41,136 nucleotides of DNA from a virus: positions 1-41,136 of IMG/VR virus record IMGVR_UViG_3300028173_000020, one strand, 5' to 3'. The translations under genes were made by a program, and so were the position numbers. Under the pieces are notes generated by a model that did not search any database, was not told where the DNA came from, and saw nothing but the letters and a program-made list of their open reading frames with translations. The first letter of the stretch is position 1. Each line of letters opens with the position of its first letter. Below are positions 7,061 to 13,474 of the stretch, one piece after another.

Positions 7061-7314
7061 CACTGCGCACCTTCCCACAGCCTGAGCCCGAGCAACGCCG
7101 TGCGCAGCTGCACCTGGCCGCTGACACTGCGCGTCCCGCCCTCCCCCGTGAAGGTCCACGCCCCGGACCACATGCCCTGCGGCGTCGGCCGGGTGCGCTC
7201 GACGGTGACGGCGCCGCCGCATAGGGATAGGCGCTGGCAGTAGGGGTCGCGGCGCTCCACGGAGTGCTCGATGCCGATGGATTCGATTAGGTTGATGGTT
7301 TCGGTGAGGGTCAT
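7060..7314 (-). CDS. hypothetical protein
   Basis: An 84-residue protein, no family recognised. It starts TLTETINLIESIGIEHSVE and continues with a beta-rich part (CGGAVTVERTRPTPQGMWSG, then WTFTGEGG and SVSGQVQLRT). The ATG at 7314 overlaps the Dam-type methyltransferase stop as ATGA, which fixes the start. The stop overlaps the ATG of the 14-codon methyltransferase remnant as TGATG. Such overlaps suggest it was once coupled to an intact methyltransferase immediately downstream. Confidence 0.6.
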   Translation of the reverse strand: MTLTETINLIESIGIEHSVERRDPYCQRLSLCGGAVTVERTRPTPQGMWSGAWTFTGEGGTRSVSGQVQLRTALLGLRLWEGAQ

Positions 7315-8303
7315 GCGAAAAGCCCGAGTTGAGTGGTGGGTTCGATGCACGCCGGGGAAAACCACACGGCTTCAAGGTCGGTGGTCTTGCCGCCCGAGTA
7401 GGTGAGCCGGCCCCGGCTCCATTCGACGACATCCCATCCGGGCAAGTCGTAGTCTCCAACGTGTCCGCACAGGGCAATCCGAAGGTCGGCGTGTTCTGCG
7501 CACCATGCCGCGACAGCGAGCGCCACGGGGGCCCCGTCGAGGCCGTATAGCGATTCATACTTGAGGTATGGAGGGTCGAGGAACACCGCCGTATCGGCGC
7601 CGCCGTAGTGATGGTTGAGCCCCCGGTTCCACGACCCATGAAGCACCCTGCACCGTTCCAGCCGGTTAGCGATCTTGTGTAGCCAGACCCACGCGGTTCG
7701 TCCGCCCGATGTCATCAGGTCGCCCATGCCGGCGTTTCCCGAGTGCGGGATCTTGCCGACCGCCTGCACGCCACGGCCGGCGTCGGAGGAGTGCGGGATC
7801 TGACCGACCGCCTGCACGCCCATGCCGGCGTTTCCCGAGTGCGGGATCTGACCGACCGCCTGCACGCCCATGCCGGCGTTTCCCGAGTGCGGGATCTTGC
7901 CGAACCAGTCGCACCAACCGGAGCCAATCCAGCAGCACTGCCCCCACAGCCACCAGCCGGCCACTTGCGCACAACCCGGCCAGTTCGGGTCTTGCAACTC
8001 AGCGCCGAGGCGAGCGCGCTGCTCCATCAACCAGCGGTGGCGCGCGCCGAGGTCGATGTGGGAGACGGGGTAGTCCGCCCACCGCGCCACCTCGGCGGGT
8101 TGGTGCTTCACAGCCCGCCAAAAGTTGGCCAGAAAGCCGTTCAGGTCGTTGACCACTTCCAGGCTGGCGGGCTTCGGTGCGCCGAGCAGCATAGCGGCAG
8201 ACCCGCAGAACGGCTCGATGTACTGTTTCGGCTTGCCGAGGCGTTCCCACACCATGTCGATGATCGTTCGCTTGCCGCCGAACCACGGGAAGGGTGCTCT
8301 CAC
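7311..8303 (-). CDS. Dam-like DNA adenine methyltransferase with repeat insert
   Basis: A 330-residue D12-class N6-adenine methyltransferase. PFPWFGGKR (4-12) and FCGSAAMLL (32-40) bind AdoMet, and LDPPYLKYESLY (242-253) is the catalytic motif. Between them, residues 136-196 consist of about four 16-residue units (IPHSGNAGMGVQAVG) encoded by 48-bp repeats. A similar variable Asn/Gly repeat insert occurs in other phage Dam-like proteins and probably forms a surface loop near the DNA-recognition region. The start is GTG 8303 with GAGGAGGTGA upstream. It may protect phage DNA from host GATC-type or similar restriction; the target sequence is unknown. Confidence 0.9.
   Translation of the reverse strand: MRAPFPWFGGKRTIIDMVWERLGKPKQYIEPFCGSAAMLLGAPKPASLEVVNDLNGFLANFWRAVKHQPAEVARWADYPVSHIDLGARHRWLMEQRARLGAELQDPNWPGCAQVAGWWLWGQCCWIGSGWCDWFGKIPHSGNAGMGVQAVGQIPHSGNAGMGVQAVGQIPHSSDAGRGVQAVGKIPHSGNAGMGDLMTSGGRTAWVWLHKIANRLERCRVLHGSWNRGLNHHYGGADTAVFLDPPYLKYESLYGLDGAPVALAVAAWCAEHADLRIALCGHVGDYDLPGWDVVEWSRGRLTYSGGKTTDLEAVWFSPACIEPTTQLGLFA
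7723..7906 (-). repeat. 48-bp coding tandem repeats in the Dam-like gene
   Basis: Units lie at 7723-7770, 7771-7818, 7819-7866 and a 40-bp partial unit at 7867-7906. Units 1, 3 and 4 are nearly identical; unit 2 has diverged. Each full unit is 16 codons, so copy-number change keeps the frame. Confidence 0.9.
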
Positions 8304-8446
8304 GGACTCACCTCCTCAATCATCCGGTCCGCCTCATCCTCCCCGACGAGGTCCGCCAGGCGCCCATACAGCCGCAGGCGGCGCGCGGGGTCGAGGGCCA
8401 TCACGTAGGCCAGGGCGAGCTCGCGGGCGCGGTAGTTGTCGGTCAT
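8300..8446 (-). CDS. 48-residue hypothetical protein
   Basis: A short acidic/basic helical protein: TDNYRARELALAYVMALD, then RLRLYGRLADLVGEDEADRM. Its ATG (8446) overlaps the upstream zinc-ribbon gene stop as ATGA. Its end overlaps the GTG of the Dam-like gene and supplies that gene's GAGGAGG ribosome site. The overlaps on both sides support translation. The function is unknown. Confidence 0.6.
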   Translation of the reverse strand: MTDNYRARELALAYVMALDPARRLRLYGRLADLVGEDEADRMIEEVSP

Positions 8447-8685
8447 CCTATCTCCATCTGCTGTCCCGGCTCAGGCTTGCCCTCCGTGGGGGTGGCGCAG
8501 TCCGAGCAGGTCGGTGTAAGGCGAACCATCGCGAGCACGGCCTGTGCCTGCTCCTGGTCCGCGCAGTCGTGTGATTTGGGCCCGTCGCAGCGGTCGCAAA
8601 GCCAGATGACGCGGAGGCCATCGGTGCCGCGGTAGATGCGGGGCGCGGGTCGGGTCGGGCATGCCGGGGCCCACCAGGGGGTCAT
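8443..8685 (-). CDS. small zinc-ribbon protein
   Basis: An 80-residue protein with IYRGTDGLRVIWLCDRCDG, a second pair in CSDC, and further Cys/His that suggest a four-Cys zinc ribbon. No enzymatic domain is seen. A longer reading beginning near 9165 would run over the methyltransferase in another frame and is very Arg/His-rich, so it was discarded. ATG 8685 overlaps the methyltransferase stop as ATGA. Such mini zinc ribbons are common in phage early operons, often with unknown partners. Confidence 0.6.
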   Translation of the reverse strand: MTPWWAPACPTRPAPRIYRGTDGLRVIWLCDRCDGPKSHDCADQEQAQAVLAMVRLTPTCSDCATPTEGKPEPGQQMEIG

Positions 8686-9326
8686 AGCAGCACCCCTTGG
8701 TCGGCGTGGTGCCAATCCGTCATCGGCTCCAGAAACGTCTCGGGCGCATCGGGGCACGGCTGCTGCTGCCACACGAACCATGCGCACGTCGCGCTGTCGC
8801 TCTTCCCATCGCCGGTGAAGCACGGACGCGGGTTGAGTACGTGGACCCACGACGGCGGCGTGTCCCGCCAGATCTCCCGTCGGTCCTTGGTCGGCTCGAT
8901 CCACGTCATGCGCATGAGCATCGCGACGTTGGGCGTGATGGCCAGCGCGGCGCGGACGAACGCGGAGGACTCGGAGAACGGCGGGTTGGTGATGATGGCG
9001 CCTACCTTCGGCATCATCGGCGGCTCGGGGTCGGCGTAGGTCGCCAGCCCTTCCAGCGTGAAGTCCCAGGTGTAGTCCGCGCCAACCTCGGGGCGAATGT
9101 CGCCCGTGATAACGTCCGCGCCCCGCGCCTTGAGCGCGTCGCTGATGTTGCCCTCCCCGGCGCACGGCTCAAGGATGGTCCCGCACTGCAAGAGCCACGG
9201 GTGACGGTCGAGGAGCGCCGTCACGAGCGGATTGGGCGTGTAGTAGGCGTCGAACTCACGCCGTCCCGCACGGTCCGCAGCAGCGGCGCCTACGCCCAGC
9301 GTTGATTGGATCGCGGCATCTTTCAC
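8682..9326 (-). CDS. N6-adenine-type DNA methyltransferase (EPCAGEG/NPPF)
   Basis: A 214-residue AdoMet-dependent methyltransferase. DAYYTPNPLVTALLDR (27-42) is typical of phage and type I/IIG-like adenine methyltransferases. ILEPCAGEGNISDALKARG (51-69) is motif I, GDIRP (75-79) binds the ribose, and IITNPPFSES (111-120) is the catalytic motif. The C-terminus WVHVLNPRPCFTGDGKSDS resembles the usual end of this family. The order is gamma-like. The start is GTG 9326 with AGGAGG 5 nt before it, and GTGA overlaps the upstream gene. It is the fourth DNA methyltransferase in 6.7 kb. Confidence 0.85.
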   Translation of the reverse strand: MKDAAIQSTLGVGAAAADRAGRREFDAYYTPNPLVTALLDRHPWLLQCGTILEPCAGEGNISDALKARGADVITGDIRPEVGADYTWDFTLEGLATYADPEPPMMPKVGAIITNPPFSESSAFVRAALAITPNVAMLMRMTWIEPTKDRREIWRDTPPSWVHVLNPRPCFTGDGKSDSATCAWFVWQQQPCPDAPETFLEPMTDWHHADQGVLL

Positions 9327-9631
9327 GCCGCCCTCCTGCGCAGATTCGCACCCCAGCACACCCCGTGCGCGATGTCGTCAATCGTCTCGGGTTGGTCGCC
9401 CGTCCACCCCTTGGAGTGATCCACGGCGTACACGTCCCCGGAGCCGTCAGCAGCCCACTCGATCTCGATGGGCCCCCGCTGGAGCTTGCGGACGCCGTCG
9501 GGCATCACCTCGCACAGGTAGACACGGGCGGTCTTCATCTCGGTGCCGTTCCACGTCCAGGCGTCGATGGTGTCGTGTTCGTTGAGCCGTGCCGCGATGC
9601 GGTCGGCGGTGTTGATTCGGTCAGCGTTCAT
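9323..9631 (-). CDS. hypothetical protein
   Basis: A 102-residue protein, family not recognised. It starts MNADRINTADRIAARLNEHD, then has a beta-rich core (TARVYLCEVMPDGVRKLQ, PIEIEWAADGSGDVYAVDH) and ends in a basic NLRRRAA tail. ATG 9631 overlaps the upstream stop as TGATG. A GTG one codon earlier is in frame but less consistent with the overlap pattern. Confidence 0.55.
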   Translation of the reverse strand: MNADRINTADRIAARLNEHDTIDAWTWNGTEMKTARVYLCEVMPDGVRKLQRGPIEIEWAADGSGDVYAVDHSKGWTGDQPETIDDIAHGVCWGANLRRRAA

Positions 9632-9774
9632 CACACCACCCAGTTCGTGTTACGCCCGTCCACCCATCCCCGCTGTCGGGCGATGGCGGTCTTGGCCATG
9701 ATGTCGAGCGCGACGGCGTGGCGGATCGACTTGACGTGCAGGATCTTGGCGATGAATCGGCGCATGAGGCTCAC
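9631..9774 (-). CDS. 47-residue basic protein
   Basis: A short basic protein: SLMRRFIAKILHVKSIRHA, then ALDIMAKTAIARQRGW and a polar end. The amphipathic start resembles the phage peptide type that begins with a basic helix. The GTG at 9774 overlaps the preceding stop as GTGA; an internal ATG at 9765 is the alternative. Upstream reading in this frame covers the 9863-10147 gene and looks non-coding. The function is unknown. Confidence 0.5.
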   Translation of the reverse strand: MSLMRRFIAKILHVKSIRHAVALDIMAKTAIARQRGWVDGRNTNWVV

Positions 9775-9866
9775 TTCTTCACCCTCGGTTTCGCCGCCGT
9801 CCGCGGTCGCAGGTAGCGCATGACGCCCACTCCGTAGCGGATGCGGGCTCGGTCTGTTTTGGTCAT
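9771..9866 (-). CDS. 31-residue highly basic mini-protein
   Basis: TKTDRARIRYGVGVMRYLRP then RTAAKPRVKK: about a third of the residues are Arg or Lys, suggesting nucleic-acid contact. ATG 9866 overlaps the upstream stop as ATGA, and its own stop overlaps the next start as GTGA. With so short a sequence, coding is inferred mainly from these junctions. Confidence 0.45.
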   Translation of the reverse strand: MTKTDRARIRYGVGVMRYLRPRTAAKPRVKK

Positions 9867-10147
9867 TGGGTTGCACCCGCGTCGCTGGCGTCCCGTCGCT
9901 CGGCGCGACGCAGCGCGCGCAACCGAGCCACGGCGCGCTGCGCGCCCATGGGATGCACAAGGAGGTGGTGGTAAGCGTCGAGCACAGCCCTGACCATCCG
10001 AAGGTCCGCGGCCTCGCCCTCGGCAAGGGCCACTGACAATCGCGCCGCACAGTCTGAGGTGGGCCATTGGCAGCGCAGCGCCGGCTCGGACTCGTCAAAT
10101 AGCCAACGTTCGTACATTGTGCCGGTGTGGATCTTTCGGTCGCTCAC
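9863..10147 (-). CDS. hypothetical Arg-rich protein
   Basis: A 94-residue protein, no recognised family. SDRKIHTGTMYERWLFDESE is followed by a helical, Ala/Arg-rich rest (LRMVRAVLDAYHHLLVHP, then RAVARLRALRRAERRD). The GTG start at 10147 has AAGGGGGG upstream and overlaps the transglycosylase stop as GTGA. An upstream GTG would add 15 residues. Confidence 0.55.
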   Translation of the reverse strand: MSDRKIHTGTMYERWLFDESEPALRCQWPTSDCAARLSVALAEGEAADLRMVRAVLDAYHHLLVHPMGAQRAVARLRALRRAERRDASDAGATQ

Positions 10148-10602
10148 TTCGCCCCCCTTGAGCACTGGCACCGCGCCTGCGACTCCAGCCACAGCGAGGT
10201 GCGGTTAATCTTGTCAGCGTGGGCAGAATTGCCCGTGACGCTGACGCCGGTGTAGTCGCGGGCACCGCGCAGCCAGTCCCACCCCGAGCGGCGCAGATGC
10301 CACCACAGGGCGTACATAGACGCGGTCAGCGTGCCCTCGACCGTCGAGCAGTCGCCGTACTTGCACCACGGTCGCAGGATCTGCATCGGGCCATAGGCGC
10401 TCGACGTGGGATTCTGGGCGTGGGTGCGCAGCTTGGACTCGTGATAGGCCACCCCGACCGCGAGCTCCACCGGAAGCCCGCTGGCCTCGGCGTAGGTCGC
10501 GACCAGGTTGCACGTGTCCTCGGAGGTCTGCGTGGGCTGGTGTGCCCATCCGGGGTGGCTGGCGTGAGCCAGCAGGGCGGCGCATATGAGGTAGGTTTTC
10601 AT
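10144..10602 (-). CDS. secreted lytic transglycosylase (SLT domain)
   Basis: A 152-residue soluble-lytic-transglycosylase-like protein that would cleave the glycan strand of peptidoglycan between MurNAc and GlcNAc. A signal peptide (KTYLICAALLAHASHPGWA) is followed by ASGLPVELAVGVAYHESKL, with E55 as the catalytic Glu, and SSAYGPMQIL, the conserved G-(P/L)-M-Q-I stretch. The Cys residues at 31, 80 and 85 could form a disulfide after export. ATG 10602 has AGGAG 5 nt upstream; an upstream extension would overlap the 46-residue gene. It lies in the early block, away from the endolysin and holin candidates, so its role in lysis or cell entry is open. Confidence 0.83.
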   Translation of the reverse strand: MKTYLICAALLAHASHPGWAHQPTQTSEDTCNLVATYAEASGLPVELAVGVAYHESKLRTHAQNPTSSAYGPMQILRPWCKYGDCSTVEGTLTASMYALWWHLRRSGWDWLRGARDYTGVSVTGNSAHADKINRTSLWLESQARCQCSRGAK

Positions 10603-10742
10603 CACCACTCCTGCGCCCGTCGCCACATCACATAGTGAGCGACGCCAAATCCTTGCTGAAACACCGACGACGACGATACTGGTTCCCATCCTTGGCCTTC
10701 GGGCTGTTCGCCGAGCAGGAGCACTTGCACTTGCCACTTCAT
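10602..10742 (-). CDS. 46-residue GWEP-family small protein
   Basis: A short protein beginning MKWQVQVLLLGEQ, with GWEPVSSSSV, then FGVAHYVMWRRAQEW. The GWEP...W-R-R layout matches the 65-residue product at 1446-1643, so these look like two members of one small phage family. ATG 10742 overlaps the upstream stop as ATGA and has GAGGTGAAGAG before it; the stop overlaps the transglycosylase ATG as TGATG. The function is unknown. Confidence 0.6.
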   Translation of the reverse strand: MKWQVQVLLLGEQPEGQGWEPVSSSSVFQQGFGVAHYVMWRRAQEW

Positions 10743-10861
10743 CTCTTCACCTCAGCGGGCACGGGCTCCGGCGCGCACGACTTGACGGCCATCCCCGCCA
10801 AGAAGATCGCGATGGCGACGAAGCACAGGAGGGCGAGTTGGTTACGGTTGGCTGGGGTCAT
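10739..10861 (-). CDS. 40-residue single-pass membrane peptide
   Basis: TPANRNQ is followed by a hydrophobic run LALLCFVAIAIFLAGMAV, then KSCAPEPVPAEVKR. One transmembrane helix is evident. The Cys after the helix lacks a canonical lipobox (VKSC). Its place just before a secreted transglycosylase suggests an envelope role, such as a spanin or holin accessory, but this is inference. It overlaps both neighbours by 4 nt. Confidence 0.5.
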   Translation of the reverse strand: MTPANRNQLALLCFVAIAIFLAGMAVKSCAPEPVPAEVKR

Positions 10862-11103
10862 TTCGTCCTCAGCAGTCGGATGACATCGGCGACTCCAACG
10901 CCAAGGTCAGCGTTGCCCATGAACTCCACGGCGTGCTCCACCGCGGCCAGGTCCACCGCGACGAGCGTGGTCAGCGCGGAGTTGATGCGCCGGCAGTCGG
11001 GGCCGGACACGTCGAACTCGGACAGCGTCTCGGTGAGTTGCGCGATGCGCTTGTGTGCGCGGGCGGACACCGGGTCCGGGTTGGGGTTCTTGGATCGGGT
11101 CAC
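10858..11103 (-). CDS. hypothetical helical protein
   Basis: An 81-residue protein, no family recognised. A basic N-terminus (TRSKNPNPDPVSARAHKRI) leads into helices LTETLSEF and NSALTTLVAVDLAAVEHAVE, ending in DVIRLLRTK. The GTG at 11103 has GGGAGG 4 nt upstream and overlaps the regulator stop as GTGA; ATG 11121 is an alternative start. It is the second gene of the leftward operon, right after the regulator. Confidence 0.55.
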   Translation of the reverse strand: MTRSKNPNPDPVSARAHKRIAQLTETLSEFDVSGPDCRRINSALTTLVAVDLAAVEHAVEFMGNADLGVGVADVIRLLRTK

Positions 11104-11315
11104 GTCGCCTCCCTGCCCCATGCTCCCACGGGGATCTTGATGGTGCGGGCGTACTCAAGAGCCTGCCCCCTATCCGGGGCGCCCGTTCCCTTGAGCCATC
11201 GCCACAGTGTAGTGCGGTGGATGCCGAGCCGGGCGGCGCAGTCGGCAATGGTCTTGCCCCTGTCCTTCTCAGCATCGACCCACCGCGAGAGTTTGTCCTG
11301 TCCTTCGGTTTGCAT
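11100..11315 (-). CDS. Cro/repressor-like HTH regulator
   Basis: A 71-residue protein. GKTIADCAARLGIHRTTLWR (20-39) is a clear helix-turn-helix, followed by WLKGTG and a short C-terminal helix (GQALEYARTIKIPVG). It lacks a peptidase/dimerisation domain, so it resembles Cro or a minimal repressor. The ATG at 11315 has no ribosome site and lies 6 nt after a TACATA -10 element, implying a leaderless message. It is the first gene of the leftward operon, beside the divergent control region with GCAAC/GTTGC half-sites, so autoregulation is likely. An in-frame ATG at 11363 would overlap the promoter and is less likely. Confidence 0.72.
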   Translation of the reverse strand: MQTEGQDKLSRWVDAEKDRGKTIADCAARLGIHRTTLWRWLKGTGAPDRGQALEYARTIKIPVGAWGREAT

Positions 11316-11321
11316 GGGACG

Positions 11322-11350
11322 TATGTAGCAACGCGGTTGCGGGCTTGCAA
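11322..11350 (-). promoter_or_regulatory. leftward promoter, leaderless transcript
   Basis: On the minus strand TTGCAA (11350-11345), a 17-nt spacer and TACATA (11327-11322) form a sigma70-like promoter. The ATG of the HTH gene begins 6 nt after the -10 element, which places the transcription start at or next to the initiation codon. The palindrome GCAACGCGGTTGC (11328-11340) fills most of the spacer. Confidence 0.55.
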
Positions 11351-11385
11351 CCTTTTCTTGCATTGAACACTTGCGATAACGTTGC
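11328..11385. promoter_or_regulatory. operator-like half-site cluster
   Basis: Two overlapping inverted repeats, GCAAC-GCG-GTTGC (11328-11340) and GGTTGC-GGGCTT-GCAACC (11335-11352), cover the leftward spacer and -35. A further GTTGC half-site at 11381-11385 lies in the rightward spacer. The HTH protein is the obvious candidate ligand. Confidence 0.5.
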
Positions 11386-11399
11386 AGGCATACTACATA
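11371..11399 (+). promoter_or_regulatory. rightward promoter
   Basis: TTGCGA (11371-11376), a 17-nt spacer and TACATA (11394-11399) mirror the leftward promoter, with the same -10. It would transcribe the plus-strand operon beginning at 11449. Confidence 0.5.
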
Positions 11400-11407
11400 G
11401 TCTGCAC

Positions 11408-11426
11408 GGCACCGATGAACGGTGCC
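11408..11426 (+). promoter_or_regulatory. 5' leader hairpin
   Basis: GGCACCG-ATGAA-CGGTGCC forms a perfect 7-bp stem with a 5-nt loop, 22 nt before the ATG at 11449. The ribosome site GAGG lies outside it. It starts about where the rightward transcript should begin, so it may stabilise the 5' end. Confidence 0.5.
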
Positions 11427-11448
11427 ACTCAGGGCAAGCTGAGGACCA

Positions 11449-11667
11449 ATGAACGAACTACACACACTGGCGGACGAAATCCGCCGTCTCTTGGCCGCGG
11501 GCGACGAGGCTGCGCTTGATGCGCTGTCGTCTGACCTGCACAGCCTGGCGGAAGGGGCGCGGCGCATTGCGCTGGGGTTGCGTCAGCAGCGCAGCGGGTA
11601 TGTCAGCGTCGGGTGCGACCAAGTTGACGCGGCGTTGGGCCACTTGGAGGGGTTTGGAAATGTGTGA
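11449..11667 (+). CDS. small helical protein
   Basis: A 72-residue mostly helical protein: NELHTLADEIRRLLAAGDEA, ALDALSSDLHSLAEGARRIA, then VSVGCDQVDAALGHLEGF. It is the first gene of the rightward operon, with GAGG 4 nt before ATG. No family is recognised. A small acidic helical protein in this place could be an early regulator, but nothing in the sequence proves it. Confidence 0.6.
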   Translation: MNELHTLADEIRRLLAAGDEAALDALSSDLHSLAEGARRIALGLRQQRSGYVSVGCDQVDAALGHLEGFGNV

Positions 11668-11992
11668 CTGCGGATGGAACGCCCGAATAGAGGCCCGCAT
11701 CTCCGGGCTGGAAGGCGAGCGAGACATTGCCCGCGCTGACGCTGGAGAAGCCGAGCGGGACAAGCGGAGCGCCGAGGACCGGGTGCGCGTGCTCATCAAG
11801 GCGAACCTCAAGATCCGCGGCGACCTGCGGGACGCGCGGACAGACCTTGAGGTCGAGCGGGCGACCGTGGCGCGGATGGAGTCGAGCATCGCGCGGTTGA
11901 TGGCGGACGCGGTGGAGAAGTCGCGGCGCCTGGATGCGCTGGTCGCGAGACTGCAAGACTTCGAGGACGAAGTGAACGGGGCGGACCAATGA
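11660..11992 (+). CDS. coiled-coil protein with Cys-rich start
   Basis: A 110-residue protein. CDCGWNARIEARISGLEGE is followed by a long Glu/Arg/Ala heptad region to the end, predicted as coiled coil by eye (RDIARADAGEAERDKRSAED, then RRLDALVARLQDFEDEV). The ATG at 11660 overlaps the upstream gene by 8 nt, with GGAGGGG upstream. Upstream reading in this frame lies over the previous gene and was rejected. The function is unknown. Confidence 0.6.
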   Translation: MCDCGWNARIEARISGLEGERDIARADAGEAERDKRSAEDRVRVLIKANLKIRGDLRDARTDLEVERATVARMESSIARLMADAVEKSRRLDALVARLQDFEDEVNGADQ

Positions 11993-12090
11993 CCATCGCG
12001 CTGATTCTGATTCTGGCGGTGTGGATCATCGCCGTGTGTATCGAAGACCGGCGGGCCAACGGGCCCGACGATGGGCCGAGGGTGTGGTGA
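11989..12090 (+). CDS. 33-residue membrane peptide
   Basis: TIALILILAVWIIAVCI forms a single transmembrane helix, followed by a short polar tail EDRRANGPDDGP. The ATG overlaps the preceding stop as ATGA, and its stop overlaps the next ATG as TGATG. Short membrane peptides of this sort are frequent in phage early operons. The function is unknown. Confidence 0.5.
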   Translation: MTIALILILAVWIIAVCIEDRRANGPDDGPRVW

Positions 12091-12464
12091 TGCGAGGTTG
12101 GTACAGGCTGAACAATGACGGCGAACCCGTGCCGGACTCCGAGCTTCGGGTACCTACGGAGGATGAGCGTGCGCGGCACGTAGTGGCCAAGGCCGAGGTC
12201 GCCGAGTGGGAGGTGTCTACTGTGTTCCTGCGCCTCGACCACGCCTACGATGGCGGGCCCCCTGTCCTGTGGGAAACCATGATCTTCGGGCCCGACATGG
12301 AAAATCCGTGCTGGCGCTACACGTCTCATGCTGACGCGGTGGCTGGACACGAGCGAGCGACGGCGTGGTTGCGCGACGCGGCCCCCGCCATCAAAGCCGC
12401 GTCGCACGCCGTAGAGGTGGCGCAGGCCAACCTCCGTGGCATCATCGAGGGGGCGCCGCAATGA
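12090..12464 (+). CDS. conserved-looking phage protein
   Basis: A 124-residue protein: RGWYRLNNDGEPVPD, RVPTEDERARHVVAKAEV, WEVSTVFLRLDHAYDGGPPV and LWETMIFGP, then WRYTSHADAVAGHERATAWL. The LDHAYDGGPPVLWETM(I)FG pattern recurs in many phages as a protein of unknown function, often near recombination or replication genes. The ATG at 12090 is part of a TGATG junction. The C-terminal helix is probably packed against the core; no catalytic motif is evident. Confidence 0.65.
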   Translation: MRGWYRLNNDGEPVPDSELRVPTEDERARHVVAKAEVAEWEVSTVFLRLDHAYDGGPPVLWETMIFGPDMENPCWRYTSHADAVAGHERATAWLRDAAPAIKAASHAVEVAQANLRGIIEGAPQ

Positions 12465-13474
12465 CCGTCGAAACCCTCCGCGCCTCCCTCCTCCGCGACA
12501 ACCCGCCCACGGGCGTGATGGGCTGGACCGCCGAGGAGTACTTCGCCAGCGGCGCGCTCGGCGGGTCGGGCTTTGGGCCCGCGATGCAGTCGGGCCGGCA
12601 CTGGCTCCAGGACCAACAGCGCGAGCGCAGCGAGTCCCCCGCGATGCGGTTTGGCACCGCTGGCCACTGCGCGCTGTTGGAGCCCGCCGAGTGGGGCAAG
12701 CGGTACGCGCCCGCGTTCGACGTGGGCAAGACTCCCGCCGAGGCTGTCATCTACGAGTCGGGCAAGGACGTGGGTGAACGGTTGAAGGCGCTCAAGTCTG
12801 AGGGCCACGCGGTCAAGGTCAGCGGGAGCAACGCGGAGAAGATGACCGCGCTGCAAGCCGTCGAGCCACACGCCTGCTACCTGTCAGACCTCGTGAGCGA
12901 CCACGCCCGCGAGAACAGCGGCCGCATCCTTCTGAGCGCCGACGATGAAGCGCGGTGTACCAACGCGGTCCATGCCGTGCTGGAATGGCACGAGCGATGG
13001 ACCGCCGCCGGCAACGTCCCCGTCCTCGGCGGGCGCACCGAGCAGCGCCTTGCGTGGGTGGACGAAGGCACCGGGCTGTATTGTCGCGCAGCCGTGGACA
13101 TCGTGAGTCCGTGCCAATCGGCGTGGGGGGATCTCAAGTTCACGCACGACGCCGGACCCGCGTTCGACCGTCACGCCAAAAACTACAACTACCCCGAGCA
13201 GGGCGCGCACTACCTCGACGGCTACCGCGCGATCTCCGGGCAGGATGTCACGCCCCGATGGTTCTGGCTCGTCGTCGAGGCCGAGCCGCCCCACGGCGTG
13301 CGCCTGGTCTGGGCATCCGCCGACGTTCTGGCGCGAGCTCGGCGTCGGCGTCGTATCGCGATGGAGCGGATACTTGAAGTACTGATCGACCCCTCCGCGC
13401 CGGTGTATCCGGTCGAGGCTGACACAATGGAATTGACGGCGTGGGAGCGCCGCGAAGAGGACAACAATGAGTGA
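12461..13474 (+). CDS. PD-(D/E)XK exonuclease (RecE/Cas4-like)
   Basis: A 337-residue nuclease of the phage recombination type (PD-(D/E)XK, DUF3799-like). The expected order is visible: MRFGTAGHCALLEPAEW (His of the helical part), AVDIVSP (D213), WGDLKFT (D224-x-K226) and YPEQGAHYLDGYRA (244-257), the Gln/Tyr motif. Such enzymes resect double-stranded DNA 5'-3' to leave single-stranded tails. The next gene is RecT-like and overlaps by 8 nt, giving a RecE-RecT or Exo-Beta pair. ATG 12461 has GAGGGGG upstream and overlaps the upstream stop as ATGA. Confidence 0.85.
   Translation: MTVETLRASLLRDNPPTGVMGWTAEEYFASGALGGSGFGPAMQSGRHWLQDQQRERSESPAMRFGTAGHCALLEPAEWGKRYAPAFDVGKTPAEAVIYESGKDVGERLKALKSEGHAVKVSGSNAEKMTALQAVEPHACYLSDLVSDHARENSGRILLSADDEARCTNAVHAVLEWHERWTAAGNVPVLGGRTEQRLAWVDEGTGLYCRAAVDIVSPCQSAWGDLKFTHDAGPAFDRHAKNYNYPEQGAHYLDGYRAISGQDVTPRWFWLVVEAEPPHGVRLVWASADVLARARRRRRIAMERILEVLIDPSAPVYPVEADTMELTAWERREEDNNE

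Noticed and set aside
7723-7906. CRISPR-like array
   Set aside because: The repeats are contiguous 48-bp coding units without unique spacers, inside a methyltransferase gene.
8443-9165. Longer version of the zinc-ribbon gene
   Set aside because: The added part lies over a methyltransferase in another frame and is Arg/His/Gly-rich. The ATGA junction at 8682-8685 supports the short form.
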